Below, piece after piece: positions 1 through 8,001 of a stretch of 64,000 bases of DNA. Both the position numbers and the translations under genes were made by a program. Origin of the DNA: a virus. The stretch lies in IMG/VR virus record IMGVR_UViG_3300020185_000024, positions 1 to 64,000 of that record; one strand, 5' to 3'. Each line of letters starts with the position of its first letter. The stretch's first letter is position 1. The notes below the pieces were generated by a model. It did not search any database. It saw nothing but the letters and a program-made list of their open reading frames with translations, and was not told the DNA's origin.

Positions 1-291
1 ATTTAAAGAATTAATAAGATCATGAGAAACTCCAAATGCTAAACCTGAAGCGTACTTAGGAGTGCAATAAGGAGATTCTCCTAATATAACAACTCTAGTC
101 TCATTCCAAGAAGTATCTTTAAAAGCCTTAAATATATCAGGCTTTTTAGGATACACAATGGTTTGATTAGATCTAATATTAACTTGAGTTCCTATCTTAA
201 GAAATTCTTCAGTGTGAATAAACTCTTTGAGAGGTTCGTACCAAGTATTAAATTTCTCTCGGAATAATTCCTCCAATTGAGTTTGGTTCAT
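1..291 (-). CDS. Uracil-DNA glycosylase-like protein (C-terminus beyond window)
   Basis: This gene reads leftward and is cut off by the window edge, leaving 97 codons. The ATG at 291 lies 44 bp inside the end of the preceding gene. The segment FKAFKDTSWNETRVVILGE followed by SPY and SGLAFGV matches the N-terminal half of family 1 uracil-DNA glycosylases, which remove uracil from DNA in base-excision repair. The hallmark GQDPYH is GESPYC here: the general-base Asp is Ser and the His is Cys. It may be inactive, of altered specificity, or a decoy or inhibitor derived from the fold. The neighbouring FEN nuclease and replication genes support a DNA-metabolism role. The fold assignment is fairly secure; activity is doubtful. 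Confidence 0.7.
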   Translation of the reverse strand, partial: MNQTQLEELFREKFNTWYEPLKEFIHTEEFLKIGTQVNIRSNQTIVYPKKPDIFKAFKDTSWNETRVVILGESPYCTPKYASGLAFGVSHDLINSLN

Positions 292-1069
292 AATTATCTA
301 TTTTATATGCATTTAAAAATGTTTCTTCTTTTAATAGAGGAATGCTTAATAATTCAGCATTTTTAGGAAATTGATCTCTATCAACTCTGTCAAATAATTG
401 ATTTATTAAAGCTTCTCTTCTTTCTTTTGATTTATATAAAATTCCACCAGTAGAACCTGTAGAGGTAAAATTGTGAAATGATAATATTTGTTTTTTATAA
501 TCTTCTGTAAATTCAGAATATTTTCCATCTAGAAAATATTTATAATCTTCTTTATGTTGTTCTGGTATATCGAAAACGTAATTAATATGATAAGAATCTG
601 GTTCATATTCTCCTGAATACAAAGGATGCTTACTTATTAAATCTTCAAAATTACTAAACTCTGTACTTCCAGAAAATCTATAAGAAAGTATAATTTTGTC
701 ATAATTTTTATAAGTAGACTGACAAGCCAAATAACAATTTATATAGTTTTTATTATATAAATAGTCTTTTCTTACTCCTCCTAACATAGGAAGAATAAAT
801 ATATTAGATTTTGTATCTGGAGCTATAATTAAAGTGTAAATAACAGCTCCATAAGTAGTAGAAGTTTTTCGTATCTTATATATTTTGTAAGGAGATTTTT
901 TATGCATCCATAAATCTCCTATTTTAAATACTGCAGAACCTATATCTATAGCCACTATATCTCCTAGTTTAATTATAGGTTTTATTTCTTTTTTAGAATC
1001 TAGAATACTAAATTCTCTCTCGTTAGTTTTATTACAACTAAAACTGGCTATATTCTTTGTCATCTCCAT
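248..1069 (-). CDS. Hypothetical protein, 273 aa
   Basis: Soluble protein with no signal peptide or membrane segment. Residues 30-75 (KLGDIVAID, IGDLWMHKKSPYKIYKI) look like a small beta-barrel. The rest is mixed alpha/beta and ends with a charged helix (about 215-240). A second Met at residue 3 is an alternative start. The gene begins inside the end of the exonuclease gene (32-bp overlap) and ends 44 bp inside the UDG-like gene, so these three genes form one tightly packed unit. I do not recognise the family. The context suggests a role near replication or repair, but that is inference only. Confidence 0.75.
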   Translation of the reverse strand: MEMTKNIASFSCNKTNEREFSILDSKKEIKPIIKLGDIVAIDIGSAVFKIGDLWMHKKSPYKIYKIRKTSTTYGAVIYTLIIAPDTKSNIFILPMLGGVRKDYLYNKNYINCYLACQSTYKNYDKIILSYRFSGSTEFSNFEDLISKHPLYSGEYEPDSYHINYVFDIPEQHKEDYKYFLDGKYSEFTEDYKKQILSFHNFTSTGSTGGILYKSKERREALINQLFDRVDRDQFPKNAELLSIPLLKEETFLNAYKIDNYEPNSIGGIIPREI

Positions 1070-1814
1070 TAGAAGTTTTTAAATTTATAGTTTGAACTTT
1101 AGGTATAGACGGTACTAATCCTATTTCTCTTAACATGTCTTCGTCTGTTCTAAGTAAATATACTAATCTAAAATTTTCTTGAAATCTATAAACTCCTTGA
1201 GCTAATCCAAATTCTTCTATATAAACGTCTAAGGTAGCTCCAAAAATAGAACCTTGCGCTTTACTTAATAATTTATTTGCCTTAACTGTTCCTACTCCTG
1301 GAACTCCTTGAATATTATCAGTACTGTCTCCAGTTAAAGTTTGAGTAAATAAAAATTTACACGCTTCCGTTAAACTAGTAGTAGTAAATTTATTTTTACT
1401 GTAATCATAATGTTTACCTTCTACAGTTTCTCTAACATCTTTATCTGGACTGCAAATAATTATATCATAAGTATCTTCTAATTTTTTTTTAAAAAAAGCA
1501 ACGGCATCGTCTGCTTCTAATCTTTTATCTGAATAAGCTAAATATTTCTGTTTTAAATGCTGTCTTAAGGCATAAAATATAATAGGCTTATTTCCTTTCT
1601 TTCTATTTCCTTTGTACGGTCTAATAGTAGCTAAATCGTACCTAAAACAATTATTTTCTGTTATACATAATATATAAGTCTTTGATTTACATTTTTCGAG
1701 AATATCTATTATTCTAGAATCTATATCTGATATAGCTTCTTCTAACGAATTTGCTCCCATTGTATAATACAATAAGCTATCCGCATCTATAATACATAAT
1801 CTTTCTTTTTTCAT
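1038..1814 (-). CDS. 5'-3' exonuclease, FEN/PIN-like with H3TH
   Basis: Phage FEN-type nuclease that would remove RNA primers or degrade DNA from 5' ends using two metal ions. The acidic motifs appear in order: IIDADS at 8-13, YKGNRK at 67-72 (the arch/helical gateway lysine and arginine), EADD at 100-103, SPDKD at 122-126 and TGDSTDN at 161-167. They are followed by the helix-three-turn-helix GVPGVG at 170-175. At 258 aa it is close to T7 gp6 and the stand-alone PolI exonuclease-domain proteins. It lies downstream of the terminator at 1823-1853, so it is probably transcribed apart from the conjugation cassette, together with the two genes to its left. All catalytic residues appear present. 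Confidence 0.9.
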   Translation of the reverse strand: MKKERLCIIDADSLLYYTMGANSLEEAISDIDSRIIDILEKCKSKTYILCITENNCFRYDLATIRPYKGNRKKGNKPIIFYALRQHLKQKYLAYSDKRLEADDAVAFFKKKLEDTYDIIICSPDKDVRETVEGKHYDYSKNKFTTTSLTEACKFLFTQTLTGDSTDNIQGVPGVGTVKANKLLSKAQGSIFGATLDVYIEEFGLAQGVYRFQENFRLVYLLRTDEDMLREIGLVPSIPKVQTINLKTSNGDDKEYSQF

Positions 1815-1822
1815 TTTTGAGT

Positions 1823-1853
1823 TAAAAAAAAAAGAGAACTTTTATAGTCCTCC
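1823..1853 (-). terminator. Intrinsic terminator
   Basis: On the minus strand, GAGGAC (1852-1847) pairs with GTTCTC (1839-1834) around a 7-nt loop and is followed by ten T residues. It lies directly after the stop of the 323-aa gene and marks the end of the E1/E2/Ub/JAMM operon. Confidence 0.75.
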
Positions 1854-1870
1854 TTTTTTATATTAAATAT

Positions 1871-2842
1871 TTAATTGCATATATGCTTAAAAATGTCAGG
1901 ATGAGTCTCGACAAATTTATTTTTTTTCGCATTTATAAAATTACTTAAAATAGCTTTTTTAAATTCTTTTTGTTTATTTATAGGAATTTTTATATTCTCT
2001 GTAAACTTTTTTCCGTAAAATTCTCTCATTTCTTCTTCAGAATGCTCAATAACTTCTCCCCAGTCTAAATTTATAATTTTTTTAAGATCTTTTACTAATC
2101 TATAAGTACCGATATAATTTTTAATATATTCCATTAATTTAGAATCTTCTGTTAAATTTAAAACGTGAACTTTAAAAAATTTTAAAGATATAGGTCTATT
2201 CATTATATATGCTAATCTATAATAAGGAACATATTCTTTTTTTATTTCTAAATGAATAACAGGAATATAGATACTTTTATTATCTATAAAACATCTAACT
2301 AAAAAAACTCCATTTCCTATAAGAGCATGGTTAATATTATTGACCGAGGTTAAATTAATATAAGAAGATAATAAAGACTCAATAGATATTGATTCAGTTC
2401 TATTTAAATTAAAAATACTAGAATAATTACAAACAGAAGAATATAAATATTTTTTAATTTGTGTTTTTATAGAATTTTTAATAGGTAATTGATAATCTGA
2501 ACTTACATCGTAATTTAAATTCGAGTTTGTTAAATAATGACTAGAAAGTAAGACATCTTTTAAGTACTTAGGAAGTTCTCTATCTACATGATTTGTATAT
2601 TCCGCATTGATATTAAGACTTAATTTATTATTAATATCTTTAAAATAATATTCAAAATCTGAATAACTCCTTATAGAAAGATTATTTATTCCTAATAAAG
2701 GAGCATATCCTTCAGTACTCTTATTGCAAACTAAATATAAATTATTTAATATTCCTGAATAAATATTTAAAAATTTTGAATACATAAAGGAAATAGGATA
2801 TGAATCAAGATTAAAATTAATTTTTTCTACGTTTACTAACAT
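1871..2842 (-). CDS. Hypothetical protein in the ubiquitin-like cassette, 323 aa
   Basis: Last gene of the conjugation operon. It overlaps the E1-like gene by 26 bp and is followed by a terminator. Asn-, Tyr- and Ser-rich, with no membrane segment and few cysteines. The N-terminal half alternates short strands and helices, and the C-terminal third (about 240-323) is a charged helical region. PRTRC operons carry further proteins of unknown function (E and F) beside the E1/E2/Ub/JAB set. This protein could be the functional counterpart of one, but I see no diagnostic motif, so that is only a suggestion from position. Confidence 0.75.
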   Translation of the reverse strand: MLVNVEKINFNLDSYPISFMYSKFLNIYSGILNNLYLVCNKSTEGYAPLLGINNLSIRSYSDFEYYFKDINNKLSLNINAEYTNHVDRELPKYLKDVLLSSHYLTNSNLNYDVSSDYQLPIKNSIKTQIKKYLYSSVCNYSSIFNLNRTESISIESLLSSYINLTSVNNINHALIGNGVFLVRCFIDNKSIYIPVIHLEIKKEYVPYYRLAYIMNRPISLKFFKVHVLNLTEDSKLMEYIKNYIGTYRLVKDLKKIINLDWGEVIEHSEEEMREFYGKKFTENIKIPINKQKEFKKAILSNFINAKKNKFVETHPDIFKHICN

Positions 2843-3515
2843 TTTCTACTGTATTTATTTGAACATTAAAAGAAGGGATTTCAAATTCCACCATAAATGG
2901 AACTTTTCTAATCTTTCTTTTTTTATTTTTATTAAATATTATATTAGTTACAATAGCAGTCATCATAGAGCCTATCATAGCTCCTGTTTGTGAAGTAGCT
3001 TTATAAGAGCATTCTTGTTCTTCGATATCTTCATCGTTAAATAACCAATTTTCATATTCTTCTTCTTGTCCAGGAACTACACAAAATATTTGAAATGTTT
3101 CTGCTTGCATTCTTCCGTCAATAAAAGCAATTCTATCATCTTGTAACGCTTTCCAAGCATTAAATAAGCATTTTCTAGCTTTCATATTATCAAAAGCAGA
3201 AAAAGTTAAAGGTAAAGCTTCGCCAGCTTCGTCAAGTTCTCCTAAAAAATGAACATTAGAATTATTACAAGTTTCATAAATTAAATCGCTTAACGCTTTA
3301 AACTTAGTTTTGTCTACATCAGAAGTTTTATAAAGTTGACCTCCCATATTATGTTCTTCAAGAATATCCATTTCATATACATAAATTTCATATCCTAATC
3401 TACCTAACATAATTCCTAACCAAGATCCAATACCTCCAGCACCACCTAAAACTACTTGCATTCCAGGTGTATGCCAAGGAGCATCTTTGAATCTATCAAA
3501 ATTTTGATTTTTCAT
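2817..3515 (-). CDS. E1-like/ThiF-family adenylyltransferase (PRTRC-type)
   Basis: Would adenylate the C-terminus of the ubiquitin-like protein encoded three genes upstream and pass it on as a thioester. The Rossmann ATP-binding loop GGAGGIGS is at 24-31. The acidic Mg/ATP site follows as [10 protein letters not shown] (47-56), and the family DN-x3-R signature is SAFDNMKAR at 106-114. A candidate catalytic cysteine is C169 in EQECSYK. The usual N-x-x-R-Q arginine is missing: the segment is NMGGQ (56-60). At 232 aa it is a minimal E1 without a UFD domain, as in PRTRC ThiF proteins. Its ATG overlaps the stop of the JAMM gene as TAATG, which implies translational coupling. Confidence 0.85.
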   Translation of the reverse strand: MKNQNFDRFKDAPWHTPGMQVVLGGAGGIGSWLGIMLGRLGYEIYVYEMDILEEHNMGGQLYKTSDVDKTKFKALSDLIYETCNNSNVHFLGELDEAGEALPLTFSAFDNMKARKCLFNAWKALQDDRIAFIDGRMQAETFQIFCVVPGQEEEYENWLFNDEDIEEQECSYKATSQTGAMIGSMMTAIVTNIIFNKNKKRKIRKVPFMVEFEIPSFNVQINTVENVSKRRKN

Positions 3516-4963
3516 TAATTTATAATATTTTTATAATTAGGATATTGTTCTCCCCATTCTTTATACATTTTTTCTTCTATAGATTCTTCTTCTTCTATAA
3601 AGTTATTTAATATATTTTCAGATTCTTCTATTAAAACATCTGCTACAGCGTCTCCTAAAAAACTAGATATAGGGGCTAATTTTATATTTTTAGCGCACTC
3701 TTTATAAATAGCTGATTGCAAAGTAGTATTTTGATATTCTATGTCCAATGTGTAGAAAGCAGCTTCATAATACTCTTGTAAAAAAGTTTTAGAACCTTCT
3801 GCAAGTCTTTCAGCATCTTTCATAGTAAATTCAACTTGGCTTCCAGTGTAATCATTTTCAGCAGTTCTGCAACAATTCATTATAAAAACTTCTGAATCTC
3901 TTTCTAATAGCTTTATTAAAAAAGAATCATTTGGAATTTCTTCTTCGTTCCAAATGCACATAAATATAAACTTTTTCATTGCTATTTCTTCTTCTTCAGC
4001 AAATCTGTTATTTGCAGGTTTAGGAAAACTTATACTTTTTTGAGTATTTAAATTTTCAATTCCTTCTTTTGTTTTTTTTACGCCATTTTCTTTTTTGCTT
4101 TCTAGTGAGAAATTGTTCTTTGGAAGAACTCTTTTGTATGGAATACTCATTTGTTTTCCTATCTTGCTTTTTTGATTTTTTATTGTAGGATTTAAACTTT
4201 GATGATGATTTCCATTTATGTACGAAGGCTTGTAAATTTTCATATTGCTGACAGTTTTTGCCTTCTTGATTTCTGCCAGAGCATCTAAAAAATATTGATC
4301 TTTTACTTCTGATTGTCCTTTCCATTCAACATCTAAATCTAAAGTTACTAGCACATCTTTTGTAACTTCTATTTGTTGCTCTTTTAAAAAGAAGTTTTCT
4401 AACTTTTTAAACATTTTACTAGGGTAATACTTAACTTTTTCTGTAGTTGTTTCAGGAACCATGTATGCTATTTTAGCTACAGGTTTTTCATCAAAATTAA
4501 CAATTAAAGAAAGTAATAAACTATCTGTAGTAGCGCAATCTTCTAAAGCTCCCATGTCTGTTCCAGAAAAGAAAGCTCTCATATTATGATGAGTATGAAT
4601 TATTCCCATTTTAACTTTTCCTAATTGTTTAGGATATTTTTGAAAATATTTTACAGCTTCATCTCCTGTTTGAAATTCAGTATATGTAGCATTGCCTATA
4701 TCCATAGGAATCATATCTACTACTTCAGCTTTTATGCTAGAAGGATCGTCTATAGTTCCTTTTAATATTCTCCAAACTAGTCTTCCTGACCATTCTATAG
4801 GTCCCACTTCTTTGTGGAGATACCTAACTTTATTTATAAAGTCAATAGGAACTACTAATTTTCCTTTTTCTTTAAGTTCTATAATCTTATGTTTATGATT
4901 AACTACTTTTCTTTCGTTAATAGGAAGAGAAGTATCTCCTCTGTTATCTGTTATACTATTCAT
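3515..4963 (-). CDS. JAB/JAMM metalloprotease (PRTRC protein A-like) with C-terminal extension
   Basis: Zinc isopeptidase of the JAB/MPN family, expected to process or remove the ubiquitin-like modifier. The complete E-Xn-HxH-X7-S-X2-D signature is present: E57 in PIEWSG, H123 and H125 in IIHTH, S133 and D136 in SGTD. The JAB domain spans about 35-210. A Lys/Asn-rich, probably disordered linker follows (about 235-330), then an acidic helical domain of about 150 residues that I cannot assign. At 482 aa it is much longer than a bare JAB domain. It lies 2 bp after the E2-like gene and its stop overlaps the E1-like start. Confidence 0.88.
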   Translation of the reverse strand: MNSITDNRGDTSLPINERKVVNHKHKIIELKEKGKLVVPIDFINKVRYLHKEVGPIEWSGRLVWRILKGTIDDPSSIKAEVVDMIPMDIGNATYTEFQTGDEAVKYFQKYPKQLGKVKMGIIHTHHNMRAFFSGTDMGALEDCATTDSLLLSLIVNFDEKPVAKIAYMVPETTTEKVKYYPSKMFKKLENFFLKEQQIEVTKDVLVTLDLDVEWKGQSEVKDQYFLDALAEIKKAKTVSNMKIYKPSYINGNHHQSLNPTIKNQKSKIGKQMSIPYKRVLPKNNFSLESKKENGVKKTKEGIENLNTQKSISFPKPANNRFAEEEEIAMKKFIFMCIWNEEEIPNDSFLIKLLERDSEVFIMNCCRTAENDYTGSQVEFTMKDAERLAEGSKTFLQEYYEAAFYTLDIEYQNTTLQSAIYKECAKNIKLAPISSFLGDAVADVLIEESENILNNFIEEEESIEEKMYKEWGEQYPNYKNIIN

Positions 4964-4965
4964 TT

Positions 4966-6069
4966 TTAAAATTTTATTGAATTTTTGTCATAAAAATCTT
5001 CAATTGAATTAAAATACTTTATTGCTTCACGAATCATATAATAATTTATTATTTCTATTTTAGAATCGCTACTCGCTATATTTTTTTCTTTTATATCTTT
5101 TATATCTACACAAGTAAAATCTATTTTTTTTCCTTTAAATGTATAAGATCCTATTTCTAAGCATAACTTATTTGCTTTAGCTGTTAAAACTTTCTTTGAG
5201 CATTCTTCATTAACGCTATAATAACTATTAGAATTAGCTTTTTTATAAGCTATTAAACCAAAATGAAACTCTTTTTTAACTTTAGGTTTTATTTTAATAG
5301 CTAACTCCATTAATACTTCATCAGTAATATCAGAACTATAAGCATGCATATTAAAAGTTTTGCTTGCAGTTTTTAACTTAAATACTAGATTAAAAAAAGT
5401 TAATAATTCTTCCATTATTAAAAATATTAATGCTTGATGTATCTCACGAGTATGATATCTATCTGTGCTTAATAAATTGTTATTAGAATCTTCAGAATAC
5501 AGATAATTTTTTCTTTTATTTAAATAATAATAAGGAATTCCTTCATCGCTTTGCCAACTTACAAATTCTCTTAAATGAAATAAATAAGCTAATACATGAC
5601 TTAAACGCTTAGTTTTGTCTGACTCTTTTGAACTTCTATAAACTATATTGTTTATAGGACCAGATCCTGTACAAAATTTTTGCCATCCCCAATTATGATT
5701 TGAAATATTACTTGCTTTTTTTAAATGAGAATGAACATATCCAGATAATAAATTATACCAGCTAGCTGATAAAACCATTCCCTCTAAATCACTCATTAAC
5801 CTAAAATTGCTAAGATTTATTTTAAAACGTACTAGCAAATTATAAATAGTTGTTTTATTTTCTGAACCTAATTTTCCATTTTGAATAGTTATTTCAGGAA
5901 ATCGTATAGTAGTTATTAATTTGGTTCCTATAACTCTACATTCTACATTATCTTCTCCATAAGCGTTATTTGCTGCTAAAGTTACTTTAGAAATAAAATC
6001 TTTTTCACTTAATTCTTCAGATGTTTCTTGTTTTTCTACAACTTTCTTTTCTACTTTTTCTAAATTCAT
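4966..6069 (-). CDS. E2-like protein (prokaryotic E2 family D / PRTRC protein B-like)
   Basis: Candidate ubiquitin-conjugating enzyme, 367 aa. The stretch FPEITIQNG (57-65), a beta-strand block, GYVHSHL at 110-116 and KFCTGSGPI at 131-139 form the H-x-H plus Cys pattern I associate with the E2-D family of PRTRC operons. C133 would be the thioester cysteine and H113/H115 the conserved histidines. The N-terminal 20 residues are Glu/Lys-rich and probably disordered. A terminator (6083-6121) separates it from the small genes upstream, so readthrough or a local promoter must set its level relative to the Ub-like gene. The family assignment rests on motif and context only. Confidence 0.75.
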   Translation of the reverse strand: MNLEKVEKKVVEKQETSEELSEKDFISKVTLAANNAYGEDNVECRVIGTKLITTIRFPEITIQNGKLGSENKTTIYNLLVRFKINLSNFRLMSDLEGMVLSASWYNLLSGYVHSHLKKASNISNHNWGWQKFCTGSGPINNIVYRSSKESDKTKRLSHVLAYLFHLREFVSWQSDEGIPYYYLNKRKNYLYSEDSNNNLLSTDRYHTREIHQALIFLIMEELLTFFNLVFKLKTASKTFNMHAYSSDITDEVLMELAIKIKPKVKKEFHFGLIAYKKANSNSYYSVNEECSKKVLTAKANKLCLEIGSYTFKGKKIDFTCVDIKDIKEKNIASSDSKIEIINYYMIREAIKYFNSIEDFYDKNSIKF

Positions 6070-6082
6070 AATAAATATTTTT

Positions 6083-6121
6083 AATTAAAAAAAAAGAAAA
6101 GAGCCTAAGCCCTCTTCTTTT
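6083..6121 (-). terminator. Intrinsic terminator inside the conjugation cassette
   Basis: On the minus strand, AAGAG and CTCTT pair around GGCTTAGG, and the stem can be extended by flanking A/T pairs. A run of nine T follows. It lies between the 61-aa gene and the E2-like gene and could make the Ub-like protein more abundant than its enzymes. Confidence 0.7.
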
Positions 6122-6140
6122 TAAAATCTTGAATTAAAAA

Positions 6141-6326
6141 CTAAAATGCTTTTTTCATTTCTTCTTCTAATATTTTTTTACTTGTCTTAATTATTATATT
6201 TGATAATTTGTCAAGATCTTTATCAAATTCTTCTAACAATTCGTCTAAGGAAGAAAAATTTAGTTTTTTTTCTAATTCGTCTCTATTTATTGTCGTTTTA
6301 GTAGAATTTCTTTCTACTGTACTCAT
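6141..6326 (-). CDS. Small acidic helical protein in the Ub-like cassette, 61 aa
   Basis: Short protein predicted to be almost wholly helical: residues 15-60 are rich in Leu, Glu, Lys and Asp with heptad-like spacing. Its ATG overlaps the stop of the ubiquitin-like gene (TAATG), so the two are probably made in fixed proportion. No known family recognised. It could be a partner or adaptor of the modifier, but that is inferred only from coupling. Confidence 0.7.
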   Translation of the reverse strand: MSTVERNSTKTTINRDELEKKLNFSSLDELLEEFDKDLDKLSNIIIKTSKKILEEEMKKAF

Positions 6327-6571
6327 TAAATTCCAGATTTAACTTCCATAGGAGAAAGAAAGATAGTCAAATCGCCATCAGAAGGAGATTCTGGCAATAA
6401 AGCTTCATCAGCTTCTAAAGTACTACTGTTATGACTAACTACTGCTTTCATAGAGCTAATCTTATTTACTCGTGATGACAATGCTTGTTTAAGGTCTCCC
6501 CAAGTTGTAGCATCAGTGTTTACTTCAAAGTCAGTACCTGACTGTGTGTTATAAATTATAATAGTTCTCAT
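6326..6571 (-). CDS. Ubiquitin-like beta-grasp protein (PRTRC protein C-like)
   Basis: 81-aa protein with the strand-strand-helix pattern of a beta-grasp fold: MRTIIIYN (strand 1), TDFEVNTD (strand 2), TTWGDLKQALSSR (helix, about 23-35), SMKAVVSH (strand 3) and GDLTIFLSP (last strand, about 66-74), then a short tail ending EVKSGI. PRTRC C proteins share this size and the TIFL-P ending. The terminal G80-I81 could be trimmed by the JAMM protease to expose a glycine for activation; this is inference. It precedes E2-, JAMM- and E1-like genes in the same operon, which is the strongest support. Confidence 0.8.
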   Translation of the reverse strand: MRTIIIYNTQSGTDFEVNTDATTWGDLKQALSSRVNKISSMKAVVSHNSSTLEADEALLPESPSDGDLTIFLSPMEVKSGI

Positions 6572-6587
6572 ATTTTTATTTTTTTAT

Positions 6588-6968
6588 TTAGAGAATAAAT
6601 ATATATACCCCAGGATTTTCTTTATCCACATGGTATCCTTGGAAAGAAGGATTAATAAACTCCATTGAGTCATCCTCTAACCATTTAAATTCTTGCATCA
6701 TATCAAAAACTATTTGTGAAATATTAATATAATCGAATTTTCTTTTATCTTTTCTTACAAAATAAAGACTCAGCTTTAAAGGATATTCTTTTCCTTGAAT
6801 TTTAAGTTGAAATTCTTCTTTTTTGTTTTCATAAAAAGATTTAGTATTCTTTTTGTAAGTCATTACTGTCTTACTATTTATTAGCATTTTTCCAGTCCAT
6901 CTTTTACTATTTTTAGAAGAAGGAGTATTAAATGGAATAAATATAGCTTCATTAAATTTTAAGCTCAT
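6588..6968 (-). CDS. RusA-like Holliday-junction resolvase family protein
   Basis: 126 aa, the usual length for RusA. The N-terminus IPFNTPSSKNSKR resembles the PxPKxSxR region that binds the junction. KFDYINISQIVFDMM followed by WLEDDSMEF corresponds to the D-x-DN...DDS block that carries the catalytic aspartates. The second Asp of the D-x-D pair reads as Ile in DYIN, so activity needs confirmation. It would resolve branched replication or recombination intermediates before packaging. It lies 17 bp upstream of the Ub-like gene, and its ATG is 17 bp inside the primase gene. Confidence 0.7.
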   Translation of the reverse strand: MSLKFNEAIFIPFNTPSSKNSKRWTGKMLINSKTVMTYKKNTKSFYENKKEEFQLKIQGKEYPLKLSLYFVRKDKRKFDYINISQIVFDMMQEFKWLEDDSMEFINPSFQGYHVDKENPGVYIFIL

Positions 6969-7956
6969 TTTTTATTAGATTTATAGTTAACTTTTTTTCG
7001 TAAAGTTTACAATAGTCTGTAGGGTCTTTAGCCCCTTCCATGTTTTCTGGTACAATATAGTTTATGTTATAATATTCAGAATGTTGCTTTGCAAAATTAA
7101 TTCCAGCATCATCCCAATCGTAGAATATTACTAATCTTTTATATCTTTTTTTTAGTATATCTATAAATTTATCGCTAATCAATACTCCTTCAGCATTAGG
7201 AGCAATAGCAGGTATATGTAAGTTTTCAGCAAAAAACATACACTCTTTATTAGAAGAAGTTATTATTAATAATTCCCCTTTTTCAGGTATTATGTCGTAA
7301 CCGTGTATAGAGTTCATATTACAGTTTCCATACCATTTATTATCGTAAGAACCTTTTTCGGCATAAGGCTGATAAATTTTCTTACGAGAACCTACATGAA
7401 TACAATAAGCTAATTCTAAACACTTTACTCTAGTATTTTCAATCCAATAGTAATCTATAGGTACTACTTTAAATATGTTGCAAGTAGATTTAGAAATTCC
7501 ATATTGGTCCCAATACTTAGTATCTTTCCAATTCCAATTTCTATATCTTACTTTGATTTCATATTTTCTAGGTTTATCAATTACTTCAAGTTTTTTATTA
7601 TTTGGAGCTAAAAAACCTTTAGTAAACTTTTTTACATCTTTATAATTTCCTAATTTTAAATCGAAATCTACATCTACTACTCTTAGAGCTTCTATAAATG
7701 TATAATTGTATTTTTCCATTATAAATTGAAAACAATCTCCATGTTGTCCAGTTTTCAAATCTTTAAACCTTAAACCATTAGATGCTTGAAATACACCAAA
7801 AGAAGGATTCATATCTTTATTTCTTAAAGGAGATGAAAAAGTTTGATTTATTTTAAACTTTTCATCTATATAATAACTAAAAATATCATACTCAGATATT
7901 TTATTGAGTATATTTTCTTTTGTGAGTGTAGTTTGTGAATCTCTAGAGGCTATCAT
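6952..7956 (-). CDS. DnaG-type primase with Toprim domain
   Basis: 334 aa. The N-terminal region (about 38-95) has SSPLRNKDMNPSFGVF and GDCFQFIMEKYNYTFIEAL, matching the zinc-binding-domain fold of bacterial and phage primases but without the CHC2 cysteines. A linker with a long basic block (125-145) follows. The Toprim fold is visible as ELLIITSSNKE (228-238) and VIFYDWDDAG (276-285), whose DWDDAG is the metal-binding D-x-D motif. Synthesises RNA primers at the fork alongside the DnaB-like helicase and PolB encoded upstream. A terminator lies just before the gene, so a local promoter or readthrough must supply it. Confidence 0.85.
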   Translation of the reverse strand: MIASRDSQTTLTKENILNKISEYDIFSYYIDEKFKINQTFSSPLRNKDMNPSFGVFQASNGLRFKDLKTGQHGDCFQFIMEKYNYTFIEALRVVDVDFDLKLGNYKDVKKFTKGFLAPNNKKLEVIDKPRKYEIKVRYRNWNWKDTKYWDQYGISKSTCNIFKVVPIDYYWIENTRVKCLELAYCIHVGSRKKIYQPYAEKGSYDNKWYGNCNMNSIHGYDIIPEKGELLIITSSNKECMFFAENLHIPAIAPNAEGVLISDKFIDILKKRYKRLVIFYDWDDAGINFAKQHSEYYNINYIVPENMEGAKDPTDYCKLYEKKLTINLIKNELKI

Positions 7957-7962
7957 AAAAAA

Positions 7963-7992
7963 AAAGAAGGGAAGCTGTTAACTCCCCTTCTA
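7963..7992 (-). terminator. Intrinsic terminator
   Basis: On the minus strand, AGAAGGGGAG and CTTCCCTTCT pair around a TTAACAG loop and are followed by a long T run. It lies directly after the presumed ssDNA-binding protein gene, consistent with that gene being expressed above the primase. Confidence 0.85.
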
Positions 7993-8001
7993 ATTAATCA
8001 T

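Noticed and set aside
1871-2842. Assigning this gene as PRTRC protein E or F
   Set aside because: Position is suggestive, but I see no shared motif, so it is left as hypothetical.
4056-4325. 89-aa Lys/Arg/Ser-rich frame overlapping the JAMM gene in another frame
   Set aside because: Lies in the linker of the JAMM protein, composition is a frame-shifted echo of Lys/Asn codons, no coupling site.
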